From the NCBI GenBank assembly GCA_035502995.1, contig DATJTW010000006.1:1-64000 (forward strand): a stretch of DNA of 64,000 nucleotides, read 5' to 3'. The translations under genes and the position numbers were made by a program. Origin of the DNA: CADEED01 sp035502995. GTDB lineage: Bacteria > Pseudomonadota > Gammaproteobacteria > Steroidobacterales > Steroidobacteraceae. The notes under the pieces were generated by a model, which was not told where the DNA came from, searched no databases, and worked only from the letters and a program-made list of their open reading frames with translations. Below, piece by piece: positions 16,784-26,300 of the stretch (position 1 is the stretch's first letter; every line of letters starts with the position of its first letter).

Positions 16784-17455
16784 GTGCACGATCTCTTCCT
16801 GAGCTATTCATCGGCCGACCGCGTCAAGGCATCCTCGATCGCCTCTCTCGCCAGCGAAGCCGGCTGGTCCGTCTGGTGGGATCGCGACATCAAGGGCGGC
16901 GAAGACTGGGATGGCAGCATCGATCACGAGCTCGACCAGGCGAAAGTCGTGCTCGTGCTGTGGTCCCGTTCGTCGATCGAGTCGGACTGGGTGCGGCACG
17001 AGGCGCAGGTCGCGCGTGACAGCGGCCGCCTCCTTCCGGCGCTACTCGACCCGGTGCTGCCGCCCGCGCAGTTCCAGGACATCCAGGCCGTCCCGCTCAC
17101 GGCCTGGATCGCCGACCAGGATCAGCACGACCTTCGCCCGTTGTTCACACGGCTGGCGGAGCTGCTCGACACGCCGACCCCGTCGCTTCCGGATCCGCCC
17201 ATCCAGCGCGTCGCGGAGAAGCTGACGCGGATCGCGGTCGCCGAGGCGGTGTTCGAGTTCTGTCACGCCCGCTGCGATCTCTTCCGTCTTCGGCAGGTGC
17301 CTGGCGGTGTCGATCAGGAGCTGCTGGGCCGGATGCGCCGTACCTACGAACGGCTCGCCGAGATCCTGGCGCCGATCTCCAACCGCGAGCTGCACGACCT
17401 GCTCGACAAGCACCAGCGCGCATTCACGCCGCCCGACCAGGTCGAGACGCACTGA
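16784..17455 (+). CDS. Stand-alone TIR-domain protein
   Basis: 223 residues from GTG 16784, chosen because GGGAGG lies five bases upstream and the TIR fold begins directly at HDLFLSYSSADR. The TIR domain covers residues 1-125: box 1 FLSYSSADR, the GWSVWWDRDI segment, VVLVLWSRSSIESDWV and a Glu at residue 73 (WVRHEAQ) in the place of the NADase glutamate of catalytic TIR domains. The C-terminal 100 residues are helical with no recognised domain. Bacterial TIR proteins degrade NAD or make cyclic ADP-ribose signals in defence, but no partner gene (Thoeris, SIR2, prokaryotic Argonaute) is visible nearby. The stop codon abuts that of the convergent SnoaL gene. Confidence 0.8.
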   Translation: MHDLFLSYSSADRVKASSIASLASEAGWSVWWDRDIKGGEDWDGSIDHELDQAKVVLVLWSRSSIESDWVRHEAQVARDSGRLLPALLDPVLPPAQFQDIQAVPLTAWIADQDQHDLRPLFTRLAELLDTPTPSLPDPPIQRVAEKLTRIAVAEAVFEFCHARCDLFRLRQVPGGVDQELLGRMRRTYERLAEILAPISNRELHDLLDKHQRAFTPPDQVETH

Positions 17456-17860
17456 TCAGTCGTCGAGGCCCGCCCACTTGCGGGCCTGCGCCCGCTCCGC
17501 GAACGACAGATAGAGAACGATCTTCCCATCCCTGAACTCGAAGCCATCGGCAAATCGTCCGCCTATCCACTCGGCCGCGCCGTGCAGGCGGACCCACGCA
17601 TGTAGATAGACGACGACGCGGTCGCCCTTCGCGAGGAAGTCCTCCGGATCGCAGCGCCCCTCCGCCCATGTGCCGCGCCCCTTCGCGACGTGCGCGCGCA
17701 CCTCTTCGATCCCGCGATACGTTCCGGCGGTGGGAAACCCCTCGGGTTCCACGCGCACGATCAGCGGATCGAAATCCGCGGTGATCGCCTGCATGTCGTT
17801 GCGGTTGACGGCCTCGTAGAATCGTTTCGCCACGTCGAGCATGGCCGGTGCATTCCCCAT
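17456..17860 (-). CDS. SnoaL-like / NTF2-fold protein
   Basis: 134 residues. It has the pattern of the SnoaL-like (nuclear transport factor 2 fold) family: an N-terminal helix (LDVAKRFYEAVNRNDM), a GTYRGIEEVRAHV segment and the closing strands WVRLHGAAEWIG and FADGFEFRDGKIV. Members are small ketosteroid-isomerase-like or stress proteins of varied function, and the substrate cannot be told. The start directly abuts the stop of the upstream zinc-ribbon gene, so it is probably the last gene of the bactofilin transcript. Its stop codon abuts that of the TIR gene (TGATCA at 17453-17458). Confidence 0.75.
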   Translation of the reverse strand: MGNAPAMLDVAKRFYEAVNRNDMQAITADFDPLIVRVEPEGFPTAGTYRGIEEVRAHVAKGRGTWAEGRCDPEDFLAKGDRVVVYLHAWVRLHGAAEWIGGRFADGFEFRDGKIVLYLSFAERAQARKWAGLDD

Positions 17861-18217
17861 CTAACGCACACCCCGCGACGGCGCCGACACCTCGACCGCC
17901 AGCGTGACCGTCCGGCTCTCCCGATCGTCGAGCGCTCCAACGCCGATCACCTTGCGCGCCACTTCCTCTCCGCGTTCGTTCCGTATCGAAACGACCACGG
18001 AGTATTCCAGGCCGCGGCCACCTTCCGGGTTGCGGAAGGAGCCGTCCACCTTGAGCGCCGTCGATCGCGGCTGCGCCCGCTGATCCGCGTTCGCCTGGTT
18101 GTCGAAACGCAGATGATGGTTGCAACCCGGGCAGACGCTGGCGCTCTCCAGGATCGTCGACTTGCAGTGAGGACAGACGCGGGTCCTGCCCGCGACCGTC
18201 CCGGCACGGCCGTTCAT
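17861..18217 (-). CDS. Small zinc-ribbon protein
   Basis: 118 residues from the ATG at 18217 (MNGRAGTV). The longer open frame upstream only reads through the bactofilin gene in another phase. Residues about 15-35 form a zinc ribbon with two CxxC knuckles (CPHC and CPGC). The rest (about 50-118) looks like a beta-sandwich with strands LEYSVVVSIRNERG and TVTLAVEVS. No signal peptide or membrane helix. It lies seven bases after the bactofilin gene. The function is unknown; the position suggests a partner of the bactofilin. Confidence 0.7.
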   Translation of the reverse strand: MNGRAGTVAGRTRVCPHCKSTILESASVCPGCNHHLRFDNQANADQRAQPRSTALKVDGSFRNPEGGRGLEYSVVVSIRNERGEEVARKVIGVGALDDRESRTVTLAVEVSAPSRGVR

Positions 18218-18224
18218 TGACTGG

Positions 18225-18698
18225 TTAGTGCTTCGGCTTGTCGTCCCAGCCGAACTCCGCCTTGCCGCGCATGCGCGAGCCGGCGGCGACGGTGAGCGAC
18301 CCGGCCTTGAGCTCGCCGTTGAGCACGCCGGTCTGCAGCAGTTCGACGCGCGACGCGGCATCGATGTTGCCGTCGAGCTGGCCGCCGATCACGACGGTGT
18401 CGGCCTTCACGCCGCCGGTCAGGTGCGCGCCCGGCTCGATCGTGAGATTGCCCTGGACGTTCACGTCGCCCTTGAAATCACCGGCGATGCGCACGTGGCC
18501 CGTGCCCTCGATCTTTCCCTCGATCGTCAGTCCCGACGCGATCACGGATTCCTTCGCCGCGGCCTCGACGCGCGCGGGCGTCGGGGCGGGGCGCGTCGTC
18601 GTATCAGTAACGGGCTGCAACACGGCGACTTTCTCGGGCGGCTTCGCAGCGGGTTCCGGTGCGCGCGACTGCGCCGTTTCGTCTTTCCACAACGCCAT
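18225..18698 (-). CDS. Bactofilin (polymer-forming cytoskeletal protein)
   Basis: 157 residues. A Pro/Ala-rich N-terminal tail (about 1-45) is followed by the bactofilin beta-helix core with regular short strands (IEGKIEGTGHVRIAGDFKG, VNVQGNLTIEPGAHL, VVIGGQLDGNI, VLNGELKAGSLTV). Bactofilins polymerise without nucleotides on the inner membrane and help organise cell shape, stalks or envelope enzymes. An AGGAGG ribosome-binding site precedes the ATG at 18698. It heads a three-gene leftward run with the zinc-ribbon and SnoaL-like genes. Confidence 0.88.
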   Translation of the reverse strand: MALWKDETAQSRAPEPAAKPPEKVAVLQPVTDTTTRPAPTPARVEAAAKESVIASGLTIEGKIEGTGHVRIAGDFKGDVNVQGNLTIEPGAHLTGGVKADTVVIGGQLDGNIDAASRVELLQTGVLNGELKAGSLTVAAGSRMRGKAEFGWDDKPKH

Positions 18699-18881
18699 GA
18701 CCTTCCTCCTGAAGTTGTTACGCGTATGAATGCTTTCGCCGAACGTAACTACACCGCGAATCCGCGAGCGTCAAACCCGGGCACCACCTGTCGGGAAACG
18801 CCGACGAAACCAGCGCCCGCGCCGCGAGGGCGAGGTAGAGTCGAGCCGGACGCGAGGCGCTGCGCCAGAACGAGAACAGAG

Positions 18882-20534
18882 ATGACCGACAAGATTCGCC
18901 GCCGCTCGATGGTGGGCTGGTTCGATCCGCGCGTGCTCTCGCACTCGGCCTACCTCGTCGCCATCTCCAACATCTTCGGCCGCCACTCGGACACGCGTCT
19001 CATCGAGGCGCTCGCCACGCAGCCGCAATCCGATTTCGACTACTCCGCCGCGCCCGGCGACTTCTGGTTCGACTACGCCGCCGATACCGGTGACGGTTTC
19101 AATTCCACGTACGCGATCGCCGACGCCATCGCGCATCCCAATCTCGACCTGCACGCGCCCGACGGCGCGCCGGTGCAGACGCGCGCGGGCAAACTACTCG
19201 TCTTCGGCGGCGACGAGGTGTATCCATACCCCACTCGCCAGGAATACGAGACGCGCACCGAGACCCCGTATCGCCTCGCGTTCACCGGCCGCGAACGTCC
19301 CGACGTCTTCGCGATCCCGGGCAACCACGACTGGTACGACAGCCTCGTCGCCTTCTCGCGCACCTTCTGCCGCCCGGAGCGCGGCTTCGCCGGCTGCCCG
19401 ACGCGGCAGGCGCGCAGCTACTTCGCCATCAAACTACCCGCCGACTGGTGGCTGCTGGCCATCGACCTGCAGCTCGGCGCCGATCTCGACGAACCGCAGG
19501 TCCAGTACTTCCAGAAGATCGCCACGCACATGGACGACCGGGCGAAGCTCATCTTCTGCGTGCCCGAACCCCGCTGGATCCTCGAGGACGCGTACCCGGA
19601 CCACGCCACCTACGAAGAGCGCTCGAGCACCCGGTTCCTCGAAGAGCAGGTGTTCCGGCGCAAGGCGCGCGTCTATCTCACCGGCGACCTGCACTTCTAC
19701 AAGCGCCACGAAGACGCCGACGGCGTGCAGAAGATCACCTCCGGCGGCGCCGGCGCGTTCCTGCATCCGACGCACGCGCCGGAGACGCACGAGCTGCGCA
19801 ACGGCTTCAGGCAACGCGCTGCCTATCCGGACGAGAACACCTCGCGCCGCCTCTGCTGGCGCAACTTCCTCTTCCCGCTGATCAATCCGAAATCCGGCTG
19901 GCTGTACGCGTTCCTCTACGCGATGTCCGCCTGGCTCGCGTCGGCCAGCCTGCAGGCGGCGGACGTGGTCGATCTGCACACGGCGATCTCCGCCGCAGTC
20001 AACGCCGCCATCCGCGATCCACTGAACGGCATGTGGCTGGTCACGATCCTCGGCGGCTTCATCTTTTTCACCGACACGCACGTGCGTTCGTGGCGCATCC
20101 TCGGCGGCGCCTTCCATGCGCTGCTGCATTTCGCGGCCGCCTTCGCCGTCGGCTGGGCGGCGTTGCTGATCACGACGCAGGCGCTCGAGCTGCACTACGG
20201 CAGCGTCATCCAGCTGCTGATCTCGGGCGTCATCGTGTTCGTGCTCGGCGGCCCGGTCGGCGCCTTCATCCTGGGACTCTATTTATTCGTCTCGATCCGC
20301 CTCTTCGGCCGTCATTCGAACGAAGCGTTCTCGGCGCTGCGCATCCAGGACTTCAAGCAATGGCTGCGGCTGAAGATCGACGCGGCGGGAAATCTCACGA
20401 TCCACGCGATCGCGCTGGACCGCGTACCGCGCCGCTGGCGCGACAGCATTCGCGCGGGAGAGAAGACGCTGGAAGCCGACGATGCCCGCGCGACGAAGCC
20501 GCGGCTCATCGACGTGGTGACGGTCCGCGGCTAG
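18882..20534 (+). CDS. Metallophosphoesterase with C-terminal membrane helices
   Basis: 550 residues from ATG 18882; the frame stays open far upstream, but that part overlaps the bactofilin gene antisense. The N-terminal two-thirds is calcineurin-like: FGGDEVYPYP (metal Asp), the GNHDWYD motif (about residue 148) and TGDLHFYKRHE (the GDLH in place of the usual GHxH). The C-terminal part has about four or five hydrophobic helices (for example LYAMSAWLASASL, WLVTILGGFIFF, VIVFVLGGPVGAFILGLYLF), so the enzyme is membrane-anchored. Substrate unknown. The stop codon abuts that of the convergent gene (TAGTTA at 20532-20537). Confidence 0.8.
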   Translation: MTDKIRRRSMVGWFDPRVLSHSAYLVAISNIFGRHSDTRLIEALATQPQSDFDYSAAPGDFWFDYAADTGDGFNSTYAIADAIAHPNLDLHAPDGAPVQTRAGKLLVFGGDEVYPYPTRQEYETRTETPYRLAFTGRERPDVFAIPGNHDWYDSLVAFSRTFCRPERGFAGCPTRQARSYFAIKLPADWWLLAIDLQLGADLDEPQVQYFQKIATHMDDRAKLIFCVPEPRWILEDAYPDHATYEERSSTRFLEEQVFRRKARVYLTGDLHFYKRHEDADGVQKITSGGAGAFLHPTHAPETHELRNGFRQRAAYPDENTSRRLCWRNFLFPLINPKSGWLYAFLYAMSAWLASASLQAADVVDLHTAISAAVNAAIRDPLNGMWLVTILGGFIFFTDTHVRSWRILGGAFHALLHFAAAFAVGWAALLITTQALELHYGSVIQLLISGVIVFVLGGPVGAFILGLYLFVSIRLFGRHSNEAFSALRIQDFKQWLRLKIDAAGNLTIHAIALDRVPRRWRDSIRAGEKTLEADDARATKPRLIDVVTVRG

Positions 20535-21296
20535 TTAGTGGTCGATGCTGACGCGGAACCACGCGACCGGCAGCCGCTCGCGGCGCATGTTCATGCCCTC
20601 GAGCGACACCATGTAGTCGCCGGGACCGAACGCGCCCGAGTTCAGCGCGATGCGCACCTGGCCGTTCGAATCCTTCGCCACGCCGTCGAGCACGGCGACG
20701 CGGCCCTGGTTCACGCGATCGATCGACACGCGGAACAGCGCGAAACGCGTCCACGACAGGTCGGCCTTGAGCTCGGCGAAATCGCCGCCGTTGATGCGGA
20801 CGCTGGCGCTGGCCGGCGGGCCGCCGCGGGAGACGCCGACCAGGATCGACCGCTTCTGCGTCGACGGCGCGATCGGGCGTTCGTGGTTTTCCTTCGTGAG
20901 CTTCTCGATCTTCGCGTCGCGCGACGACACGTGCATCGCCAGCACCAGGCAGCCGATCAGCGCCGCAATGGCGAGTCCGGCAGCGCCGAACGTGACCAGC
21001 GGGTTCTCCCAGAACTTTTTCGGCTTTTCGGCCCAAGGTTCCGCCACACCGGCCGCGTCCAACAGGCGCAGACCCGCATGAACCTTGTCCGCGAGACCCA
21101 GCTCCTCGATGAGCTCGGGACGCGAGCGGATCAATCGTTCGAAATCGGTGACGCCCTTGGGCGGCAGACGGCCGGCGAGATATCGCTCGACGATCTGGTT
21201 CTTGATGATGAATTCGCGATCCATGGCGGGCGGCGGCGCGCCGGTACCGGGGGCCTTGTTCACACCAGAGGATTCGATATGACGCGCAGCTTCCAT
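20535..21296 (-). CDS. Single-pass membrane protein with anti-sigma-like N-terminus
   Basis: 253 residues. The N-terminal cytoplasmic part (about residues 25-85: IVERYLAGRLPP, DFERLIRSRPELIEELG) resembles the helical domain of zinc-binding anti-sigma factors, but it has no Cys or His zinc site. A membrane helix follows at about residues 100-122 (VTFGAAGLAIAALIGCLVLA). The periplasmic half is beta-rich with VRINGGDF and GDYMVSLEGM. An alternative start is the Met at position 25 (MDREFIIKN). No sigma factor gene is adjacent. It could be an orphan anti-sigma relative or a transmembrane sensor. Confidence 0.6.
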   Translation of the reverse strand: MEAARHIESSGVNKAPGTGAPPPAMDREFIIKNQIVERYLAGRLPPKGVTDFERLIRSRPELIEELGLADKVHAGLRLLDAAGVAEPWAEKPKKFWENPLVTFGAAGLAIAALIGCLVLAMHVSSRDAKIEKLTKENHERPIAPSTQKRSILVGVSRGGPPASASVRINGGDFAELKADLSWTRFALFRVSIDRVNQGRVAVLDGVAKDSNGQVRIALNSGAFGPGDYMVSLEGMNMRRERLPVAWFRVSIDH

Positions 21297-21598
21297 CTTT
21301 GCTCAACATTCCGCGAGTTCAGGGCCGAGCGGACGTCACGACCGCCGCCGGTGTGCACGCGCCGCAAAAACGCCAGGCGCCAATCGGGCTGGTAACGGCC
21401 ATTGGTCCTACAGGATCGCACCGTGCAATGCTGCGATTCTTGCATCGGCACGCCGCTGCGCCGTTTCACATTCCGTGAAAGGGTTCCCGCCGGCGTTGCG
21501 ACCTGGTTCGCAGTTTGTTCCATCGGTTCCAGTCTAGACCGCGGGCCATCGGCCCTGCGTTAATTGTGACGACTTTTTCATCGAGGATTCCCCTAGCA
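21297..21598. other. Intergenic region between divergent genes
   Basis: 302 bases between the anti-sigma-like gene (leftward) and the DUF4139 gene (rightward), so both promoters should lie here. The only structure I see is TTTCAC-N5-GTGAAA at 21464-21480, a perfect 6-bp inverted repeat that could be an operator. No open frame with a plausible start was found. Confidence 0.35.
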
Positions 21599-23137
21599 AT
21601 GAAGCCTACCCGCAAGCCGCTCGTGACCGCCGTCTCCGGACTTTGTTTGGGCGCCGCGCTGCACGCCGCGCCCGCCGTCGCGGCCGGTCCCGAAACCGCG
21701 ATCACCATCTACAGCTCGGCACAGCCGGGCGCGATCTCGCCGGAGTTCTATCGCCCGGTGCCGGGGCAGGGCGTGCCGAACGCCATGCAGGTTCCCGGTT
21801 ACGCGCTGGTGCGCGACGACCGCGACATCAGGATCCAGCAGGGGCGCAGCCAGTTGTCGTTCACCGACGTCGCGGCGCTGATCGATCCGACCACCGTCAC
21901 CTTCACGTCGCTCGGCGATCCGGGCACGCGCGTGCTCGAGCAGAACTTCCAGTTCGACCTCGTCAGCACGCAGAAGCTGCTGCAGAAGTTCATCGACAGG
22001 CAGATCACCGTGGACAAGCCGAACGGCAACAGCATCACGCCGATCACCGGCACGCTGCTCTCGGCAACCGACGGCATCCTGCTCAGGGACAAGGACGGCT
22101 CCATCTACTCGCTGCCGGCGTATTCGTCCGTGAAGTTCCCGGACCTGCCGGGCGGGCTCAACACGAAGCCGACGCTGGTGTGGGACCTGCAGGCCGCGAA
22201 CGGCGGCACGCAGAAGACGCGCGTGACCTACCAGACGGGCGGCATCACCTGGTGGGCCGACTACAACCTCATCTTCAACGAAGGGGCCGACGCCAACAGC
22301 GGCGTGCTGGATCTCTCGGCGTGGGTCAGCATCATCAACCAGTCCGGCGCCACCTATCAGGATGCGAAGCTGAAACTGGTCGCCGGCGACGTGCAGCGCG
22401 TGCAGCCGCCGCAGCCGATGTTCCGCCGCGAAGTCATGGAGATGGCGGCCGCCGCGCCGGCCGACGCCGCCGGCTTCCAGCAGAAGGACTTCTTCGAGTT
22501 CCACCTGTACACGCTGGGTCGCAAGACCACGCTGCCGAACAACTCGACCAAGCAGATCGAGCTCTTCGACCAGGCGAAGCAGATCCCGGCGAAGAAGATC
22601 CTGCTCTACTACGGCGCGCCCGCGCCTTACTACTTCCCGAGCCCGGCGACGGATCGCGACCTCGGCGTGCAGACCAACAAGAAGGTCGACGTCTACCTGG
22701 AATTCAGGAACGACAAGCAGTTCGGCCTCGGCGTGCCGCTGCCGGCCGGCCGCTTGCGCGTCTCGAAGCTCGACGCCGCCGACGGCAGCCTCGAGTTCAT
22801 CGGCGAGGACACGATCGATCACACGCCGAAGGACGAACAGGTGCGCGTGAAGCTCGGCTCCGCGTTCGACGTGGTCGGCGAGCGCCGCCAGGTCAACTTC
22901 GCCGTGGATGCGAACGCGAAGTGGGTCGAGGAGGAGTTCGAGATCAAGCTGCGCAACCACAAGCCGCAGCCGGTCGACGTGGTGGTGAAGGAGAACCTCT
23001 ACCGCTGGAGCAACTGGAAGATCCTCACGAAGTCGCACAACTTCGTGAAGGAGGACGCGCGCACCATCAACTTCCCGGTGCGCGTCGAGAACGACGGCCA
23101 GACCGTCGTTCGTTACAAGGTGCGCTACACCTGGTGA
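21599..23137 (+). CDS. DUF4139 domain-containing exported protein
   Basis: 512 residues from ATG 21599. A signal peptide ends near AAPAVAAG. The mature protein follows the DUF4139 pattern: an N-terminal section with ITIYSSAQPG and LVRDDRDI, and a C-terminal section beginning with TYQTGGITWWADYNLIF and ending in the sandwich strands WSNWKILTKSH and VRYKVRYTW. DUF4139 proteins are exported, of unclear function, and often linked to envelope or mucoidy phenotypes. The gene stands alone, with a GC-rich hairpin after its stop. Confidence 0.8.
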   Translation: MKPTRKPLVTAVSGLCLGAALHAAPAVAAGPETAITIYSSAQPGAISPEFYRPVPGQGVPNAMQVPGYALVRDDRDIRIQQGRSQLSFTDVAALIDPTTVTFTSLGDPGTRVLEQNFQFDLVSTQKLLQKFIDRQITVDKPNGNSITPITGTLLSATDGILLRDKDGSIYSLPAYSSVKFPDLPGGLNTKPTLVWDLQAANGGTQKTRVTYQTGGITWWADYNLIFNEGADANSGVLDLSAWVSIINQSGATYQDAKLKLVAGDVQRVQPPQPMFRREVMEMAAAAPADAAGFQQKDFFEFHLYTLGRKTTLPNNSTKQIELFDQAKQIPAKKILLYYGAPAPYYFPSPATDRDLGVQTNKKVDVYLEFRNDKQFGLGVPLPAGRLRVSKLDAADGSLEFIGEDTIDHTPKDEQVRVKLGSAFDVVGERRQVNFAVDANAKWVEEEFEIKLRNHKPQPVDVVVKENLYRWSNWKILTKSHNFVKEDARTINFPVRVENDGQTVVRYKVRYTW

Positions 23138-23146
23138 TCCCGCGGG

Positions 23147-23184
23147 GCCGGGCCGGCGTCTTCGTTCGAAGCACCCGGCCCGGC
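23147..23184 (+). terminator. GC-rich nested hairpin after the DUF4139 gene
   Basis: Arms GCCGGGCCGG (23147-23156) and CCGGCCCGGC (23175-23184) are perfectly complementary. The 18-base loop contains its own small stem (CTTCG and CGAAG). It starts nine bases after the stop codon. There is no T-tract, so it is either a weak or Rho-linked terminator or a 3' stabilising structure. Confidence 0.45.
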
Positions 23185-23301
23185 GCCGATCACCTCGCCA
23201 GTCCGACCTGACCCCGCGCCGAAGCGTGTAAACGCACGTCCGATTCGCCGCTCCAACTCCGTATCGTGACGCCCAATCAGGGCGCAGGGACGGGTCGGCT
23301 C

Positions 23302-26300
23302 ATGAATCTGACGGAGACTTCCCTTCGCAATCCGGCGGGCGTGCTCGTGGCCATCCTCATGGTCGCGCTGCTCGGCGTCTTCGCGCTGGTCAAACTACCG
23401 ATCCAGCTGTTCCCGAACATCGAGGAACCGGTCATCTCGATCTTCACGTCCTGGCGCGCCGCCGCGCCCACGGAGATCGAATCCGAGATCATCGAGCCGC
23501 AGGAGCGCGCGCTGCAGGGCCTGCGCGGCATGCAGTCGCTGAACGCCTTCGCCAACCAGGGCAGCGCATTCCTCAACCTGCAGTTCGCCGTCGGCACCGA
23601 CATGCAGGCGACGATGCTCGAAGTCATCAGCCGCATGAACCAGCTGCCGCCGTTGCCGCGCGATGCGCAGGCGCCGCAGATCTCGCTGGGCGAGGACGGT
23701 GGCAACGGCCCGAACAACACGTTGTCGTGGTTCTTCGTGCAGCTGCTGCCCGGTACGCCCGGGCCCATCGACAACTATCGCCGCCAGATCGAGGAGCTCT
23801 TCCGCAACCGCGTCGAGACGATCCCCGGCGTCGCGAACGTGCGCATCAACTTCGGCGCCGACGAAGAGCTGCAGATCGTCTTCGATCCCGAGAAGACGGC
23901 CGAGCTCGGCATCCAGATCCCGCGGCTCGCGCAGGCCGCGGGCAACGCCGGCGACATCTCCGGCGGCTTCGTCGATATCGGCCGCCGCCAGTACACGGTG
24001 CGCTTCGCCGGCAAGTACTCGGTGGACCAGTTCAAGGACCTGGTGGTCGAGTGGCGCGACGGCCGGCCCATCCACCTCGGCGACGTCGCCGACATCCAGG
24101 TGCGGCGCGGCGACCGCAGCAACCTCGCGCTGCAGAACGGCAACCCGGCGATCGGCATCCAGATCATGAAGGAGAACGACGCCAACGTCCTCGAGACGCT
24201 GACCGCGGTGAAGGCCGAGATCGAATCGATGCGCGGCAACGAGCTGAAGAAGATGGGCCTGTCCATCGCGCAGTCTTTCGATCCGTCCGTGTTCATCGAC
24301 CAGGCGATCAGCATGGTCACCGGCAATCTCTTCAGCGGTGTCGTGCTCGCGGTGCTCGTGCTCTGGTATTTCATCCGCGACCGCCGCGCGACGCTGCTGG
24401 TCGGGTTGTCCATCCCGATCTGCCTGACTGTCACGCTCGTCATGCTCTATGCGTTCGGCCGCACGCTGAACGTGATCTCGCTCGCCGGCCTCGCGTTCGG
24501 CGTCGGCCAGTCGCTGGACACCGCCATCGTCATGCTCGAGGCCATCGCGCAGCAGCGCGAGAAGGGCCTGAACCGGCTCGAGGCGACGCTCGCCGGCGCG
24601 AAGCAGGTCTGGCCCGCGCTGCTCGCCTCGACCGTCACGGCGGTCATCGTCTTCCTGCCCATCGTCTTCATGCGCGACGCCGTGTCGCAATTGTTTGCCG
24701 ACCTGGCACTCACCATTTCCATCGCCGTCGTCGCGTCGCTGATCGTCTCCGTCACCGCGATCCCGCTCGCCGCGTCGCGCTGGCTGAACACGGAGAACGT
24801 GCACAAGGGCAACGACGAGAAATACGCCGCCGTCGCCGGCTGGATCGTGCGCTGGACGGACAGCTCGACGCGCCGCTGGGCCACCGTCGCCGTGTTGTTC
24901 GTCGCACCCATCGTGCTGACCTGGGCGCTGCTGCCGCCGCTCGACTATCTACCGCCCGTGAAGCGCGACGCGATCGACGGTTTCGTCCAGCTGCCGCCCG
25001 GCACGAACATCGATACCGTCGAGCGCGAGTTCGTGCAGCCGGTGGCGAAACGGCTCGCCCCGTACATGGCCGGCACGAAACAACCCGCGCTGAAGAACTA
25101 CTACATCCTCTCCGGCCCGTTCGGCACGAACTTCGGCATCCGCCCGCTCGACGAGGACGATATCGACGCGCTGAACAAGCTCGTGAACGAGGACATCACC
25201 GCCGGCTTCCCCGACACGCAGGTCTATGCCACGCAGGGCAATCTCTTCGGCGGTCTCGGCGACGGCCGCAACATCGACCTGCAGCTGCAGTCGTCCGACT
25301 TCGAAGGTCTGCTGGCCGCCGCCCGCCAGGCGCAGAAGCTGATCCAGGAGAAGATGCCCGGCGCGCAGGTGCAGGCGTTCCAGGACCTCGAGCTCGCCGA
25401 GCCCGAGCTGCGGCTCGAGCCGGACGACCGCCGCCTCAACGAAGTCGGCTGGTCGCGCGGCGACATCGGCACCGTGGTCCGCGCACTCGGCGACGGCATG
25501 TTCGTCGGCGAGTATTTCGACGGCGAGCGCCGTCTCGACGTGATCCTGCGTGCCAGCCGGTGGGAGTCGCCCGAGGCGCTGGCCAACACGCCGGTGTCGA
25601 CGCCGACCGGCAACGTCATGCCCCTCGGCGAACTGGTGCGCGTGGACTCCACGGTGGGCGCTGGCGGCCTGCGCCGCGTCGACGGCCACCGGACCCTCGG
25701 CCTCAACGTCAGCCCGCCCAAGGAGCTCTCGTTGGGCCAGGCCATCGAGGCGCTGAAGCGCGACGTCGAGCCGCAGATCCGCGCCGTGCTGCCGGCCGAC
25801 GGCGCGGTGCATTACGAAGGTAATGCGGGCTCGCTGCGCGAAGCGCTGTCGAACATGGCGCAGAACCTGTCGATCGCGCTGATCGCGCTGTTCCTGCTGC
25901 TCGCGGCGCTGTTCCGTTCGGTCAAGGACAGCCTGTACGTGATCCTGACCATCCCGCTGGCCGGCTTCGGCGGCGTGCTGGCGCTGGTGCTGCTGCGGTT
26001 GTTCACGCCGCAGACGCTCGACCTGCTGACGATGGTCGGTTTCGTCGTGCTGATGGGCCTCGTGGTCAACAACGCGATCCTGTTGGTCGACCAGGCGCGT
26101 GCGGAGATCCGCGCCGGCACGACGGTGCGCGCGGCGGTCGAATCGGCGCTGGCCACGCGCACGCGGCCGATCGTGCTGACCACCCTGACGACGCTGTTCG
26201 GCATGCTGCCGCTGGTGCTCGTCCCGGGTCCGGGCAGCGTGCTGTACCGCGGCCTGGGAACGGTGCTGGTCGGCGGCATGGCGGTGAACTCCGTCTTCAC

